64,000 nucleotides of DNA from Enterovibrio coralii (GTDB lineage Bacteria > Pseudomonadota > Gammaproteobacteria > Enterobacterales > Vibrionaceae): NCBI RefSeq assembly GCF_001559595.1, contig NZ_LNTY01000062.1, forward strand, positions 1 through 64,000, written 5' to 3'. Both the position numbers and the translations under genes were made by a program. Below the pieces are notes generated by a model. That model did no database searches, had not been told where the DNA came from, and saw only the letters and a list, made by a program, of their open reading frames with translations. Shown here piece after piece: positions 1 through 9,014 of this stretch. Numbering within the stretch: the stretch's first letter is position 1; every line of letters begins with the position of its first letter.

Positions 1-54
1 GCTTTCCAAGATTTTGGTTTTTACCTTTTTAAAAGGTGAAGACTTAGCAGAATT

Positions 55-174
55 TGCTTGGCGACCATAGCGTTGTGGACCCACCTGATCCCATGCCGAA
101 CTCAGTAGTGAAACGCAACAGCGCCGATGGTAGTGTGGGGTCTCCCCATGTGAGAGTAGGACATCGCCAGGCTT
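55..174 (+). rRNA. rrf: 5S ribosomal RNA
   Basis: The stretch from TGCTTGGCGACCATAGCG to ACATCGCCAGGCTTC matches the enterobacterial/Vibrio 5S rRNA, including the internal ATGCCGAACTCAGTAGTGAA and GGTAGTGTGGGGTCTCCCC blocks. The first and last bases pair to form helix I. It is followed at once by a strong terminator. The 54 bases before it do not look like the 23S 3' end and are probably the 23S-5S spacer, so the window begins inside an rRNA operon on the plus strand. Ends are uncertain by a few bases. Confidence 0.96.
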
Positions 175-186
175 CAAATACAGTCG

Positions 187-216
187 AAAAGGCCATCCGT
201 AAGGATGGCCTTTTTG
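187..216 (+). terminator. rRNA operon terminator
   Basis: AAAGGCCATCC and GGATGGCCTTT form an 11-bp stem with a GTAA loop followed by a T run, just 3' of the 5S rRNA. It closes the rRNA operon. The bases from here to the PTS gene (217-490) hold no gene that I can see; they should carry that gene's promoter, but I cannot place one with confidence. Confidence 0.9.
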
Positions 217-490
217 CGTATATGAGATTTAGAAACATCACAGGTTAAAACACTTGTCTTGGATGGTCTTTTGGCTTTTATCCGTTCTCAAAATCCCCCA
301 TTTCGTCTTTTAATCACCACTTAACTCTCTGAATTAAAGAGATTTGAGATCTCGACCGCCTAAATTTTCCCAATATTAATTTTTGTTAATGCTGCTAAAA
401 GGTCGCGTTAATCGCACTCGCTCTACTCTGGGATGGTCATTTTAACGTTCAGAAATGGCCTAACGGATTGAAACGGAAGGAGTGTTTAAC

Positions 491-1950
491 GTGAATATTT
501 TGGGATATTTACAACAAGTCGGTAAGGCATTGATGGTGCCGATTGCCGTCCTGCCTGCGGGCGGCTTAATGTTGGGTTTGGGCTATGCCATCGACCCAAC
601 TGGTTGGGGGGCGAACAGCCACTGGCAACCATCTTGGTGTTTGGTGGTAAAGGGATCATGGACAACCAAGCGTGGTTGTTTGCTGCCGGTGTCGCGTATG
701 GCTTAGCCAAAGACAACAATGGTGCGGCGGCACTGTCTGGTCTTCTAGGGCTACTTATCGTGGAAATGGTAGTAGGGAACATTAACGTTATCTCCCAGAT
801 AACGGGTGTGCCTGTTGCTGATATGTCAAAGGCGCAAGTCATAGCATCTGGTGCCGCGGTCAGTGCGTTTACAGGGATCCTGATGGGGATTGTAGCGGCG
901 GTTTTGTATAACCGTTTCCACAATATTCAGCTTCCTACAGCACTGGGTTTCTTTGGCGGTCGCCGTTTTGTACCTATCGTGACCTCATTCTCTGCCATCG
1001 GTATCAGTATCTTGATGGTGTACGTGTGGCCAACCGTTTATGGTGCCTTGGTTAACTTTGGTGTCGCTATCTCTGAAATGGGTGCCGTGGGTGCGGGTGT
1101 TTATGGCTTCTTTAACCGTCTATTGATCCCAGTTGGCCTTCACCATGCATTGAACCAAGTGTTTATCTTTGATCTTGTCGGGATCAGTGATATTTCAAAA
1201 TTCTGGTCAGGCACGGGTGAATTGGGCGTGACAGGCATGTATCAAGCGGGCTTCTTCCCAGTGATGGGTTACGGTTTGCCAGCAGCATGCTTGGCGATGT
1301 ACCACTGTGCTAAACCTGAAAATAAAGCCAAGGTTGGCGGCATCTTGGGTGCTGCTGCGGTAACAGCCATTATCACGGGTGTGACGGAGCCTATCGAATT
1401 CGCCTTTATGTTTGTGGCACCTGTGCTGTATGTCATTCACGCCTTGCTGACAGGGTTGTCACTCTTTATTGCGGCGAGCATGCAGTGGTTTGCAGGCTTT
1501 ACCTTCTCGGGCGGTTTGATTGACTTCGTGTTGTCGTTCAACTTGCCGCTTGCCATCAAGCCTTACATGCTGATTGTTCAAGGTCTGTGTTTTGCTGCGG
1601 TTTACTATGCCGTATTCCGCTTTGCGATTGAGAAGTTTGATCTGAAAACGCCGGGCAGAGAATCGGTTGATGCGAAGCAGCAATTGTTGCCTGTCGACGA
1701 TCGCGCGGAAGCTTATGTGTCAGCATTGGGTGGCAGAAGCAACCTTGTGAGCATCGATGCTTGTATCACGCGTCTTCGTTTAACGCTGAAAGATGTCACC
1801 CGCATTGACGAGGACACGTTGACGGAACTAGGCGCAATGGGCGTGGTAAAACTGGGTGATAAGAACCTGCAGGTTATCGTTGGAACAGAAGCGGAGTTGA
1901 TTGCACAAGCCATGGCAAACTGCCATCCAAGTGCGGCCACCGCAAGTTAG
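491..1950 (+). CDS. nagE: PTS permease EIICB, glucose/N-acetylglucosamine family (frameshifted as read)
   Basis: Membrane transporter that would import and phosphorylate an amino sugar or glucose through the PTS. After repair it is 486 residues: an N-terminal EIIC domain with many hydrophobic segments, then a C-terminal EIIB domain with the phosphorylation-site motif CITRLRLT near residue 420. The opening MNILGY, the block LIPVGLHH, TGVTEPIEF and the linker LKTPGRE are typical of NagE/PtsG. There is no EIIA domain, so EIIA must come from elsewhere. The start GTG at 491 lies 8 bases after AAGGAG; a GTG at 482 is too close to that site. The frame breaks in the six-G run at 606-611, and one more G restores a continuous protein. 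GlcNAc specificity is inferred from the NagE-like start and the chitin context; glucose cannot be excluded. Confidence 0.82.
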
Positions 1951-1959
1951 ACGAGCATC

Positions 1960-3264
1960 CTACAAGAAGGCGTGAGTTCGGATTGGATCCAATAAGATCC
2001 GAACTCTCGTCCCAGGTTGATTATCTCGAATGGATAGGCTTGCTCTGTGTCTACTGACCACCGCGTCGACCAGTGCCAAGCCCAATCCACAGCCGGATTC
2101 TGTCCGGCTTTTATCTGCGCGATACATAGGTCTGCAAACTGCTAGCTTGTCTTCGTCGCTGATCCCAATGCCACTGTCCGCCACGACCACCCCATAGCTA
2201 TCAACGACCACTTCAATATCACCCTGCTCTGGTGTGTATTTCACCGCATTCTCAATCAAATTAAACACTGCGCGGAATAGCAAGGATCGGTCGCCTTTCA
2301 ACTCGCACACCTGATCTTGTCGAAAGGTGAGGGTCTGCTGTTTTTGTTCTATCAACGGTTGGATAAACTCGATGGCATCTTGTGTCACCAAACTCAGATC
2401 TACCTTTTGATCTTCAATCTCTGTCTCAAGAGTATTGAGTTTGGCTATCTCTAACATGCTATTAAACATAGAAAGCAGTAGCTCTAACTCATCATGACAA
2501 GCACCTATGTTCTTGGCCTGTTCAGGCGCGAGTGCGGGGCTATCGAGTGTTTGTTCAAGCCGAAGCTTTAATCTCGCCATTGGCGTGCGCATGTCATGCG
2601 CGAGGCCTGTGGTCAGGGAGCGTAACGTGGTTTCGTTCTTCGTCATCTGCTCAATCATAAAGTTGAGGTGGATGGCGAGGATGTCGAACTCATCATCTCG
2701 ACGAGATACTGGTAACTTCACGTTGGCCTCACCACAAACAAACTGATTCATTGCACGGTTCACTCGCTCCAGTCTTCTTTGTATTTGCACGCTAAACGAG
2801 AAGGCCACAATTAGCATCAATGCGATGGGTAACAAGCTGCCAAAAAAGACGATAGGCACCAGTGCCTGACGAAAAGCTTCTAGCTTTGAGGGGTCGACAC
2901 GCACTTCCAAATGGTAGTCTGGCGCGAGCGGTATACGGGTATTCGACTGAGGAAGGCGGTGCATGGGGTATTCGCCTACCTGCACCGAAGGGCTATCTCT
3001 CAGTTGATAGTAAAACAAACGTTCGCTGGTTTTCTTCGCGGCAAGGAGTTGCTCTACTTCGTCACGGTTAGATTTGGCAGCAAACTTAAACTCAGAGATC
3101 TCATCGTTGAGTTGCTGAGTCAGTCGCTCGCGGTGGAAGGCTTCTGAGCCGGTATACACCTGATAAATCACAACTACATTGATCAGCGCGATGAACAAAA
3201 AAAGCCCAATAAGGGTTCTGAAAACGGACGAACGCGTCAGGGTATAGTTATCGGCGAAGAACAT
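1960..3264 (-). CDS. Sensor histidine kinase of a two-component system
   Basis: Inner-membrane kinase of 434 residues. A transmembrane segment near residues 18-38 and a second near 135-155 flank a periplasmic sensor region of about 100 residues. A HAMP-like linker follows, then the H-box GLAHDMRTPMARLKL (phosphorylated His), an N-box FNLIENAVKYTPE and a G-box GCGLGLAL. It is cotranscribed with the response regulator upstream and overlaps its 3' end by 17 bases. I chose ATG 3264 because GGAG sits 6 bases before it; the in-frame GTG at 3276 has no such site. The signal sensed is unknown. Its position beside a PTS permease and a chitobiase allows, but does not prove, a link to sugar sensing. Confidence 0.88.
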   Translation of the reverse strand: MFFADNYTLTRSSVFRTLIGLFLFIALINVVVIYQVYTGSEAFHRERLTQQLNDEISEFKFAAKSNRDEVEQLLAAKKTSERLFYYQLRDSPSVQVGEYPMHRLPQSNTRIPLAPDYHLEVRVDPSKLEAFRQALVPIVFFGSLLPIALMLIVAFSFSVQIQRRLERVNRAMNQFVCGEANVKLPVSRRDDEFDILAIHLNFMIEQMTKNETTLRSLTTGLAHDMRTPMARLKLRLEQTLDSPALAPEQAKNIGACHDELELLLSMFNSMLEIAKLNTLETEIEDQKVDLSLVTQDAIEFIQPLIEQKQQTLTFRQDQVCELKGDRSLLFRAVFNLIENAVKYTPEQGDIEVVVDSYGVVVADSGIGISDEDKLAVCRPMYRADKSRTESGCGLGLALVDAVVSRHRASLSIRDNQPGTRVRILLDPIRTHAFL

Positions 3265-3922
3265 AACCCGCTCCACGCACTGTATGCAGTATGTCTGCGC
3301 ATCCGGCGTCTTCGAGTTTTCGCCTTAAATTGGCAATGTGCACGTCGATGACATTGGTTTTGGGGTCGAAATGATAGCTCCAAATCGCCTCAAACAAACG
3401 CATTCTGGAAACCACTTGTTCATTGTGCTCTATGAAATACTGCAACAGACGAAGCTCTTTCGGTTGGAGTGTGAGTTGATGATGGTGGCAATACGCCGTG
3501 TGCGTTTTCAAGTTTAGCCTGAGGCAGTCGTATACCATTTCGTTGGTAACGGGGAGATGACGATGAGCACGGTTAATGATGATGTCGACCCGTGCAATGA
3601 GCTCTGCAAGGGCGAAAGGCTTGGTCAGGTAATCATCGCTACCCGCCGTTAAGCCATCCACTTTGTCTTTCACGCTGTCTAATGCACTCAAGATCAGAAC
3701 GGGAAGATCGGGCTCGGTGGATTTCAGTGCACTGAGGACTTTCATCCCATCGAGATTGGGAAGCATACGGTCTAGGATGACCAGTTGATACTGACTGCTG
3801 AGTGCCATCATCAATCCGCTGTGTCCATCTTCAGCAATATCGACGGCGTAGCCATGCTCTTTCAGTGCCTTGGCGATAAAGTCTCGGGTGGTAGGGTCGT
3901 CTTCAATGATGAGTATTTTCAT
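3248..3922 (-). CDS. OmpR/PhoB-family response regulator
   Basis: DNA-binding response regulator of 224 residues. The receiver domain opens MKILIIEDD, has the phospho-acceptor Asp in LVILDRMLPNLDG (about residue 51) and the conserved Lys in DDYLTKPF. The C-terminal winged helix ends in NVIDVHIANLRRKL and VRGAGYVLRR, typical of the family. The start at 3922 follows GGAGGA; further upstream in-frame codons would add residues that no receiver domain has. It pairs with the kinase downstream. A direct repeat of GTTAA spaced 10 bases lies upstream at 4103-4117 and may be its own operator. Targets are unknown. Confidence 0.9.
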   Translation of the reverse strand: MKILIIEDDPTTRDFIAKALKEHGYAVDIAEDGHSGLMMALSSQYQLVILDRMLPNLDGMKVLSALKSTEPDLPVLILSALDSVKDKVDGLTAGSDDYLTKPFALAELIARVDIIINRAHRHLPVTNEMVYDCLRLNLKTHTAYCHHHQLTLQPKELRLLQYFIEHNEQVVSRMRLFEAIWSYHFDPKTNVIDVHIANLRRKLEDAGCADILHTVRGAGYVLRR

Positions 3923-4102
3923 GCTTCCTCCGCGATTCACGGAATATGGTACGTTTTCAACCATATGCGGTAGAAAGAATAAAAACTGGCTCGCACCAGG
4001 AATGCGAGCCAACACCAGTTTGGGGGAACTGATTCACCAGCCTGTTGCAACTGATGTGAAAACAGCTTAACCGAGGATGGATTAAAAGCGGATTGAGGGA
4101 AG

Positions 4103-4117
4103 GTTAATAATTGTTAA
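4103..4117 (-). promoter_or_regulatory. Possible response-regulator box (tandem direct repeat)
   Basis: On the minus strand TTAAC occurs twice with start-to-start spacing of 10 bases, about 180 bases upstream of the response-regulator gene. OmpR-family regulators bind tandem direct repeats of about one helical turn, so autoregulation is plausible. This is inference from spacing only. Apart from this and the chitobiase terminator, the gap 3923-4222 shows nothing else. Confidence 0.3.
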
Positions 4118-4165
4118 GGTTAGAAAAATTCCATTTCAGGCATGGAGTCAGTGCTAGCTTGCCAA

Positions 4166-4204
4166 AATAAAAAACGCCTCAGCCATGTCTGGCCGAGGCG
4201 TTGT
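4166..4204 (-). terminator. Terminator of the exported chitobiase gene
   Basis: On the minus strand AACGCCTCGGCC pairs with GGCTGAGGCGTT and is followed by a run of six Ts. It lies 19 bases beyond the stop codon of the GH20 gene. Confidence 0.9.
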
Positions 4205-4222
4205 CGGTAATGAAATTTGCTG

Positions 4223-6796
4223 TTACTTCACTTCAGCCACACGGCTAGTGCGATCGCCAGAGACGGTGCGAATCAACGCATTCGAAACAGACGGAGCTTG
4301 AGCAGCGTCATATGCCTGCCAGCTCTGACCGTTATCAACCGAGTATTCAATCGTCAGCCCAGGGAAGGCACTGTTGGCTTTCAACACGCCACCTTCAATG
4401 ATCCCACCAGGGACTGGCAAGTTGAACGCTATGCCGTTTGCTTCGAGGCTTGGCATGATGTTTTTCGCCACCAAGTTTGCGAACAGGTTATATCCTTCGG
4501 TACGCGCGGCTTCATCAACCAACTTGCCGTCCGCATCGTGCGCTTCCCAAGCTGCGGTGTGCCATGCACGCTCAGCCAGTGCAATCGCACGCGGGAAGGT
4601 CATGCCTTCAAACTGTGCTTCCGTACGGATAGTCTCTGTCCATACAGAACCTTGCAGACCCAGCACGTTCTCTGGACGCTCAAGCGTTTTCACACCGGCG
4701 GCATCAAGCACGTCTTGCTTGGTGATAGGTGCACCCGCACGGGTGAAGTCTGCGTTAGCGTAAAGGTCATCTGGCATGAAGCCAAAAGACTTACGGGTGT
4801 CAGTGAAGCGTGGTGCCCAGTAGTAGCCGCGCTCTTCTGGATCTGGCTCGTACGGGTGGTCAAAATAGAAGTGGGTAGCTTGGTTGTAAATTACGCCGTA
4901 GCCGTTGTTGGCAAGGTTGTAGGCACGATCTGCTACACCCCATTCCCAGATATTTTGCCAAGCATTACCGCTGACGTTTGCATTGGCCATTTCGCCACGT
5001 GGGTAGACAACATTGTTATGCATCAAGCCATCTTCCCAACCACCAAGATCAAGGTTGTGATTGGCCGTGATCACAGAGATGCGCTCAACGAAGTATTGGC
5101 TTAGCTCATCAACGGTTGAGATACCTTGGTTATTGTTTGCGAGGAACGCCTGACAAATTGGCGAGTCAGTCCATGCACCAGCGATTTCATCGCCACCAAA
5201 GTGGAAGGTCTTCAGCGGTTGGATATCTTGATGCAAAGCCACCAAGGAGCCGACAACGGTATCAACGAAGTTGTACGTCGATTCCATACAGACGTTCATC
5301 GCATTGTCAGTAAACATCTGAACGGAAAGATATTCAGTGGTGTCGTTTGGATCGCTCAGCAGGTATTCATTCGCTTTTGCTAAGTCGCCTTGCGCCGCCA
5401 GTTTTTCATAGCGTGCTTCCATGGCTTTAATAGCCGCGTGTGCGTGGCCTGGCATATCCACTTCTGGGATCACTTCAATGTTTAGCGCATTCGCTGCTGC
5501 CAGGATCTCTTTGTAGTCAGCTTCGGTGTAGAAGCCGTTAGATTCTGCTGTGCCATTTGGACCCGCACCCAAAAACGGCAGGACACAGTTGGTTTCAGAC
5601 AGATCATGACAACGTTGAGAGCCTACTTCAGCAAGCTCTGGTAGGGCAGGGATTTCAATGCGCCATGCTTCGTCATCACTCAAGCGAAGATGCAGTTTGT
5701 TCAGCTTCACGGCGGCCATTTGGTCAAGCAGTTCCAAGATGGAGTCTTTGCTTCTGAAGTTACGCGCCGCATCGATAGAGAGGCCGCGGTAGGCGAAACG
5801 AGGCGCATCAACAATCTGTGCTTCTGGGATCAGGTTGTTCTCGACAAGTTGGAGCAGAGATTGCGCGGCGTAAAGAGCACCGGCAGCATCCACGGCATCA
5901 ATATTGATTTTTTCCTCAGCCGAAGAAACAGACAGGTTATAAGCCTCTTCCCACTTAGGCGCACCGTCAATGCTCACTTGGCCCCAGCCCACGTGAATCA
6001 CTTTAGATTGATTTGGCGACCATGGGACAGCCGTTAGGCCGAGTTGGTTTGCCAAGAACTCAGCTGGAGACTGATAGCCGTTGTCGAAGACGACCACCCA
6101 AGAGGCGTCAATGGCAACCTTACCTTCACCGAGTGTTATGGCTGCTGGTGTTGGAATGACACCCTTGGCATCGGCAAGTTTATGGAGATCGCTGTTGTTG
6201 GCGTAGCGATCAGCAGCCGTAAATGGGTCGTAGAAGTCCGTCAGACCACCGCCGTATCGTTTCCACGTAAGTTCACTGTCAAAGTCAGCGACAAATGGCA
6301 GTTCTTCGCCCGGCTTGGTTGGTACTTCGCCGTTGATGGTGTTACTGGTGCTGGCGATAAGGGCGGTTTCGCCACTCTCTGAGACTAAATACCAGTTCGG
6401 CATGATGTCGGTTTTGGCCACTTGCCAGAACTCAGATTGGAAGCCGATGTTTAGCGTTTGGCCCGGCTGTAGCGCGTTGAATTCCGCCGTTGGCTCAAGC
6501 TTGAAAATATCACCATTGACGTGCGTGACTTTCAGCCCCGGGTTATCGAGTGCTTGCAGCATACGAATGTGGCTGAAGTAAATGGCCCAGCCAGAAGCAG
6601 GTAATGCTGTCGCACTGTCGTTTGTCAGCGTGATTTCGCCTTTAAACGAGCGCCATTCATCTTGTTGGTTGTCTAGAACGGTGTACTTTAGACCTAAGCC
6701 ATTCCCCAGTTGAGACAGCACCTGAGAAGATACTGCGTAGCTCGGTGTTGCCAGCACACTCGAGATAGCCGTGGCGAGTAATACGCGTTTTAACAT
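4223..6796 (-). CDS. chb: Exported beta-N-acetylhexosaminidase (chitobiase), GH20
   Basis: Hydrolyses terminal GlcNAc from chitobiose and short chitin oligomers, in the periplasm or outside the cell. It has 857 residues, close to Serratia and V. harveyi chitobiases (about 885). In order: a signal peptide (MLKRVLLATAI.. cleaved after SYA), an N-terminal CHB_HEX carbohydrate-binding-like domain, a GH20 domain 2, the catalytic barrel with LRLSDDEAWRIEI, EVDMPGHAHAA and the catalytic Asp-Glu pair in FHFGGDEIAGAW (about residue 535), and a C-terminal immunoglobulin-like domain. Start 6796 follows AGGAG; an upstream in-frame Met would disrupt the signal peptide. It is monocistronic. This is a different gene from the cytoplasmic GH20 at 11458. 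Confidence 0.95.
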   Translation of the reverse strand: MLKRVLLATAISSVLATPSYAVSSQVLSQLGNGLGLKYTVLDNQQDEWRSFKGEITLTNDSATALPASGWAIYFSHIRMLQALDNPGLKVTHVNGDIFKLEPTAEFNALQPGQTLNIGFQSEFWQVAKTDIMPNWYLVSESGETALIASTSNTINGEVPTKPGEELPFVADFDSELTWKRYGGGLTDFYDPFTAADRYANNSDLHKLADAKGVIPTPAAITLGEGKVAIDASWVVVFDNGYQSPAEFLANQLGLTAVPWSPNQSKVIHVGWGQVSIDGAPKWEEAYNLSVSSAEEKINIDAVDAAGALYAAQSLLQLVENNLIPEAQIVDAPRFAYRGLSIDAARNFRSKDSILELLDQMAAVKLNKLHLRLSDDEAWRIEIPALPELAEVGSQRCHDLSETNCVLPFLGAGPNGTAESNGFYTEADYKEILAAANALNIEVIPEVDMPGHAHAAIKAMEARYEKLAAQGDLAKANEYLLSDPNDTTEYLSVQMFTDNAMNVCMESTYNFVDTVVGSLVALHQDIQPLKTFHFGGDEIAGAWTDSPICQAFLANNNQGISTVDELSQYFVERISVITANHNLDLGGWEDGLMHNNVVYPRGEMANANVSGNAWQNIWEWGVADRAYNLANNGYGVIYNQATHFYFDHPYEPDPEERGYYWAPRFTDTRKSFGFMPDDLYANADFTRAGAPITKQDVLDAAGVKTLERPENVLGLQGSVWTETIRTEAQFEGMTFPRAIALAERAWHTAAWEAHDADGKLVDEAARTEGYNLFANLVAKNIMPSLEANGIAFNLPVPGGIIEGGVLKANSAFPGLTIEYSVDNGQSWQAYDAAQAPSVSNALIRTVSGDRTSRVAEVK

Positions 6797-6855
6797 CTTT
6801 AGCTCCTTTAATTTCCTTATCAAAATAATTAGTTTGAAGCGTAGGAGTTAGATGA

Positions 6856-6873
6856 ATTAACGACTTGGTTAAT
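6856..6873. promoter_or_regulatory. Inverted repeat upstream of the chitobiase gene
   Basis: ATTAAC and GTTAAT form perfect 6-bp arms around a 6-base spacer, 60 bases before the chitobiase start. It could be an operator, but a 6-bp palindrome in AT-rich DNA is weak evidence. The rest of the 6797-7140 gap between the divergent chitobiase and MliC genes shows no gene. Confidence 0.2.
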
Positions 6874-7140
6874 GAGGTATCTAAGGGGATAGTTGGAATC
6901 GAATTCATAAACAAGTTTGCAAGATGAGTCATTGCATAAAAAACGTTCGATGCATATATCGTTCGCTATTTTTGCGGGATTTTACTTGGTATGAAAATGT
7001 AGGCATATAAATTAAGCATGAGAAATAAATACGTCATCAATTCGACATGATGAACACTGCGGATCTGTGACCTTGCGTTGACTTAAGTTCAGCATTTTGT
7101 GCTGATATATGAGAAAGCTTTCATAAGCAGGAGAGACACC

Positions 7141-7401
7141 ATGAAGACTACTGTAATTTCACTTGTTTCAATCATGTTGCTCGCGGGATGTAGTAGTAAA
7201 TTGCCCAGCCAGTACGTGTGCGAGGATGGTCAGTCATTTCAGGCGTTGATCACCTCTGATACCGCGCTCATTCGATTGAATGATGAAGATAAAGAGTTGC
7301 CACGAATTCGCTCTGCATCCGGTGTTCAGTATCAATCTGACGGTGGAAACACTGGGTTTTATGGTAAGGGAAAAGAAGCCATGCTGGTGTGGGGGATGTA
7401 A
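7141..7401 (+). CDS. mliC: MliC-family lipoprotein, putative c-type lysozyme inhibitor
   Basis: Small outer-membrane or periplasmic lipoprotein of 86 residues. The signal peptide ends in the lipobox LLAGC, so Cys17 would be lipidated. The mature part has the MliC pattern: YVCEDG with its Cys, the SASG loop, and GFYGKGKEAML near the C terminus. In E. coli and Pseudomonas the SASG loop and the conserved Lys plug the lysozyme active site. The ATG at 7141 follows GGAG. It stands alone between the chitobiase and the chitobiose operon and has its own terminator. Function is inferred from family motifs only. Confidence 0.82.
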   Translation: MKTTVISLVSIMLLAGCSSKLPSQYVCEDGQSFQALITSDTALIRLNDEDKELPRIRSASGVQYQSDGGNTGFYGKGKEAMLVWGM

Positions 7402-7445
7402 CACTGCGTGATTGTGTGCTTCAGTAAGTCTTCAGCACAGAAAAG

Positions 7446-7475
7446 AAAGGGTAGCCAGTGCTACCCTTTTTGCGA
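7446..7475 (+). terminator. Terminator after mliC, possibly bidirectional
   Basis: AAAGGGTAGC pairs with GCTACCCTTT around a CAGT loop and is followed by TTG. An A-rich flank on the other side means it could also end minus-strand transcripts from the phosphohexomutase gene. Confidence 0.85.
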
Positions 7476-7544
7476 AAGCCTTTTGGGCTTGCAGGAATGA
7501 ACAGCAGATTGCCAATTTAATGGAGTAACCTGTTCGCTCTGCGC

Positions 7545-8956
7545 TTAAACGTACAGGAACTCTTTGATTTGCTGTACGAGTGCTTCTGCGGTTTCTTTGT
7601 CTTCCCACTCTACGAAAATACGCAGTAGTGGCTCTGTGCCTGAGAAACGTGCAATCGCCCAGCCGCCGTTCTTGAAGTAAACCTTCAAGCCGTCTGCGTA
7701 GCTGACTTTTTCAATCTCATAGGCAAATTCTGGCAGTGCTTTTTCAACGTAAATCTTGTTGTAAAGCTCTTCGCGTTGCGATGCCTTGAACGTGCAGTCG
7801 CCCTCTGCGGTGTAGGCATAGCCGTACTTACCGTAGATTTCATCCAGCAGCTCAGACAGTTTCTTGCCCGTTACGCTGATCATTTCAACCAGCAGGCTTG
7901 ATGCGAATACACCGTCTTTACCTTTGATGTGACCACGAATGGTCAAGCCACCCGAGCTTTCACCGCCGATCAGTGAGTCATCTGCTTCCATTTGAGAACT
8001 GATGTGTTTGAAGCCCACAGGCACTTCAAAGCTCTTCTCGTCATGGTCTGCAGCCACTTTGTCCAGCAGGTGTGTGGTCGCGATGTTACGCACCACTGAG
8101 CCTTTCCAGCCTTTGTACTCCAGCATGTAGTAGTACAGCAGCAACAGGACTTCGTTCGGGTGAATGAAGTTGCCTTTTTCATCGATGATGCCAAGGCGGT
8201 CAGCATCACCGTCGGTACCGATACCGATGTCGTAACCTTCGTGAGCCACCAGATGCTTCAGGCGGTAAAGGGTCGCTGCGCTTGGTGAAGGCATCAAACC
8301 ACCAAAGCCTGGGTTCGCACCATCGTTGATCACGTCAACGTCACAGCGGCCTGAGATCAGCACGGTTTGCAGGGCGTTTTTCGCCACACCAAACATTGGG
8401 TCGATCAGCACGCGAAGGTTTGCTTTTTTGATCGCTTCAATGTCGATGAAGTTGATGATTGAGTCTACGAACTCGTTCATCGGGTTGATGATCTGAATAG
8501 AACCCGCTTCTACGGCTTCTTCGAAATCAACGGTTTTCACATCGCTCAGTTGAAGCTTGCTGATTTGCTCTTCAATTTTTGCGGTGATGATTTCATCTGC
8601 GTCGCGACCGCCTTTGATAAAGACTTTCACGCCGTTGTAATCAGCTGGGTTGTGCGAGGCTGTGATACACGCTGAGTAGTGTGTTTCCATTTCCTTCGCT
8701 TTGAACATCACGATTGGGGTCGGGACGTATTTGTCGATAAAGCTGACAGTAATGCCATTAGCTGCAAGCACACTTGCGAACACTCTGCGGCTTTGTCAGA
8801 CAGGAAACGACGGTCATAACCAATAACGAAACCCGGCTCAATGGCGTTTTCGTTAATCATGATATTGGCAAGACTTTGAGCGACGAGTCGCACGTTATCA
8901 CGTGTGAACTCTTCACCGATGATTGCACGCCAGCCACCAGTACCAAATTGGATCAT
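7545..8956 (-). CDS. Phosphoglucomutase/phosphomannomutase family protein of the chitobiose operon (frameshifted as read)
   Basis: Alpha-D-phosphohexomutase of 470 residues after repair. It likely interconverts the 1-phosphate released by chitobiose phosphorylase and the 6-phosphate used in catabolism. The N terminus MIQFGTGGWRAIIGEEFT, the active-site phosphoserine loop TASHNP, the metal loop GTDGDADRLGI, the sugar loop GGESSGG and the phosphate loop RFSGTEPLLRI are all present. The start at 8956 follows AGGAG. The frame breaks near 8783, where restoring one C (plus strand) turns the AAE/FASV junction into a continuous protein. It is the last gene of the operon, as in V. cholerae VC0611. A terminator-like hairpin separates it from the phosphorylase gene. 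Confidence 0.9.
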
Positions 8957-8982
8957 GGTTGAACTCCTTTTAAATCCATGGA

Positions 8983-9009
8983 AAAACGGGGCTGTAGCAG
9001 CCCCGTTTT
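8983..9009 (-). terminator. Terminator-like hairpin between chbP and the mutase gene
   Basis: AAAACGGGGCTG and CAGCCCCGTTTT form a perfect 12-bp stem with a 3-base loop; on the minus strand it ends in five Ts. It lies 5 bases past the chbP stop. It should reduce, or uncouple, transcription of the mutase gene from the rest of the operon. Confidence 0.8.
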
Positions 9010-9014
9010 GGTGA

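Noticed and set aside
1..54. tRNA or 23S rRNA end at the window start
   Set aside because: The bases do not match the conserved 23S 3' end or fold into a cloverleaf; they look like rRNA spacer.
482..490. GTG at 482 as start of the PTS gene
   Set aside because: It overlaps or abuts the AAGGAG site; the next GTG at 491 has proper spacing and gives the NagE-like MNILGY opening.
606..611. Programmed frameshifting at the G-run of the PTS gene or other breaks
   Set aside because: Breaks occur in 15 unrelated genes, without a slippery heptamer plus stem or other shared signal, and all need an added base. Error or loss is simpler.
1974..2006. Inverted repeat GAGTTCGGAT/ATCCGAACTC as a terminator of the PTS gene
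   Set aside because: It lies inside the coding end of the sensor kinase and has no T run on either side, so I did not list it as a terminator.
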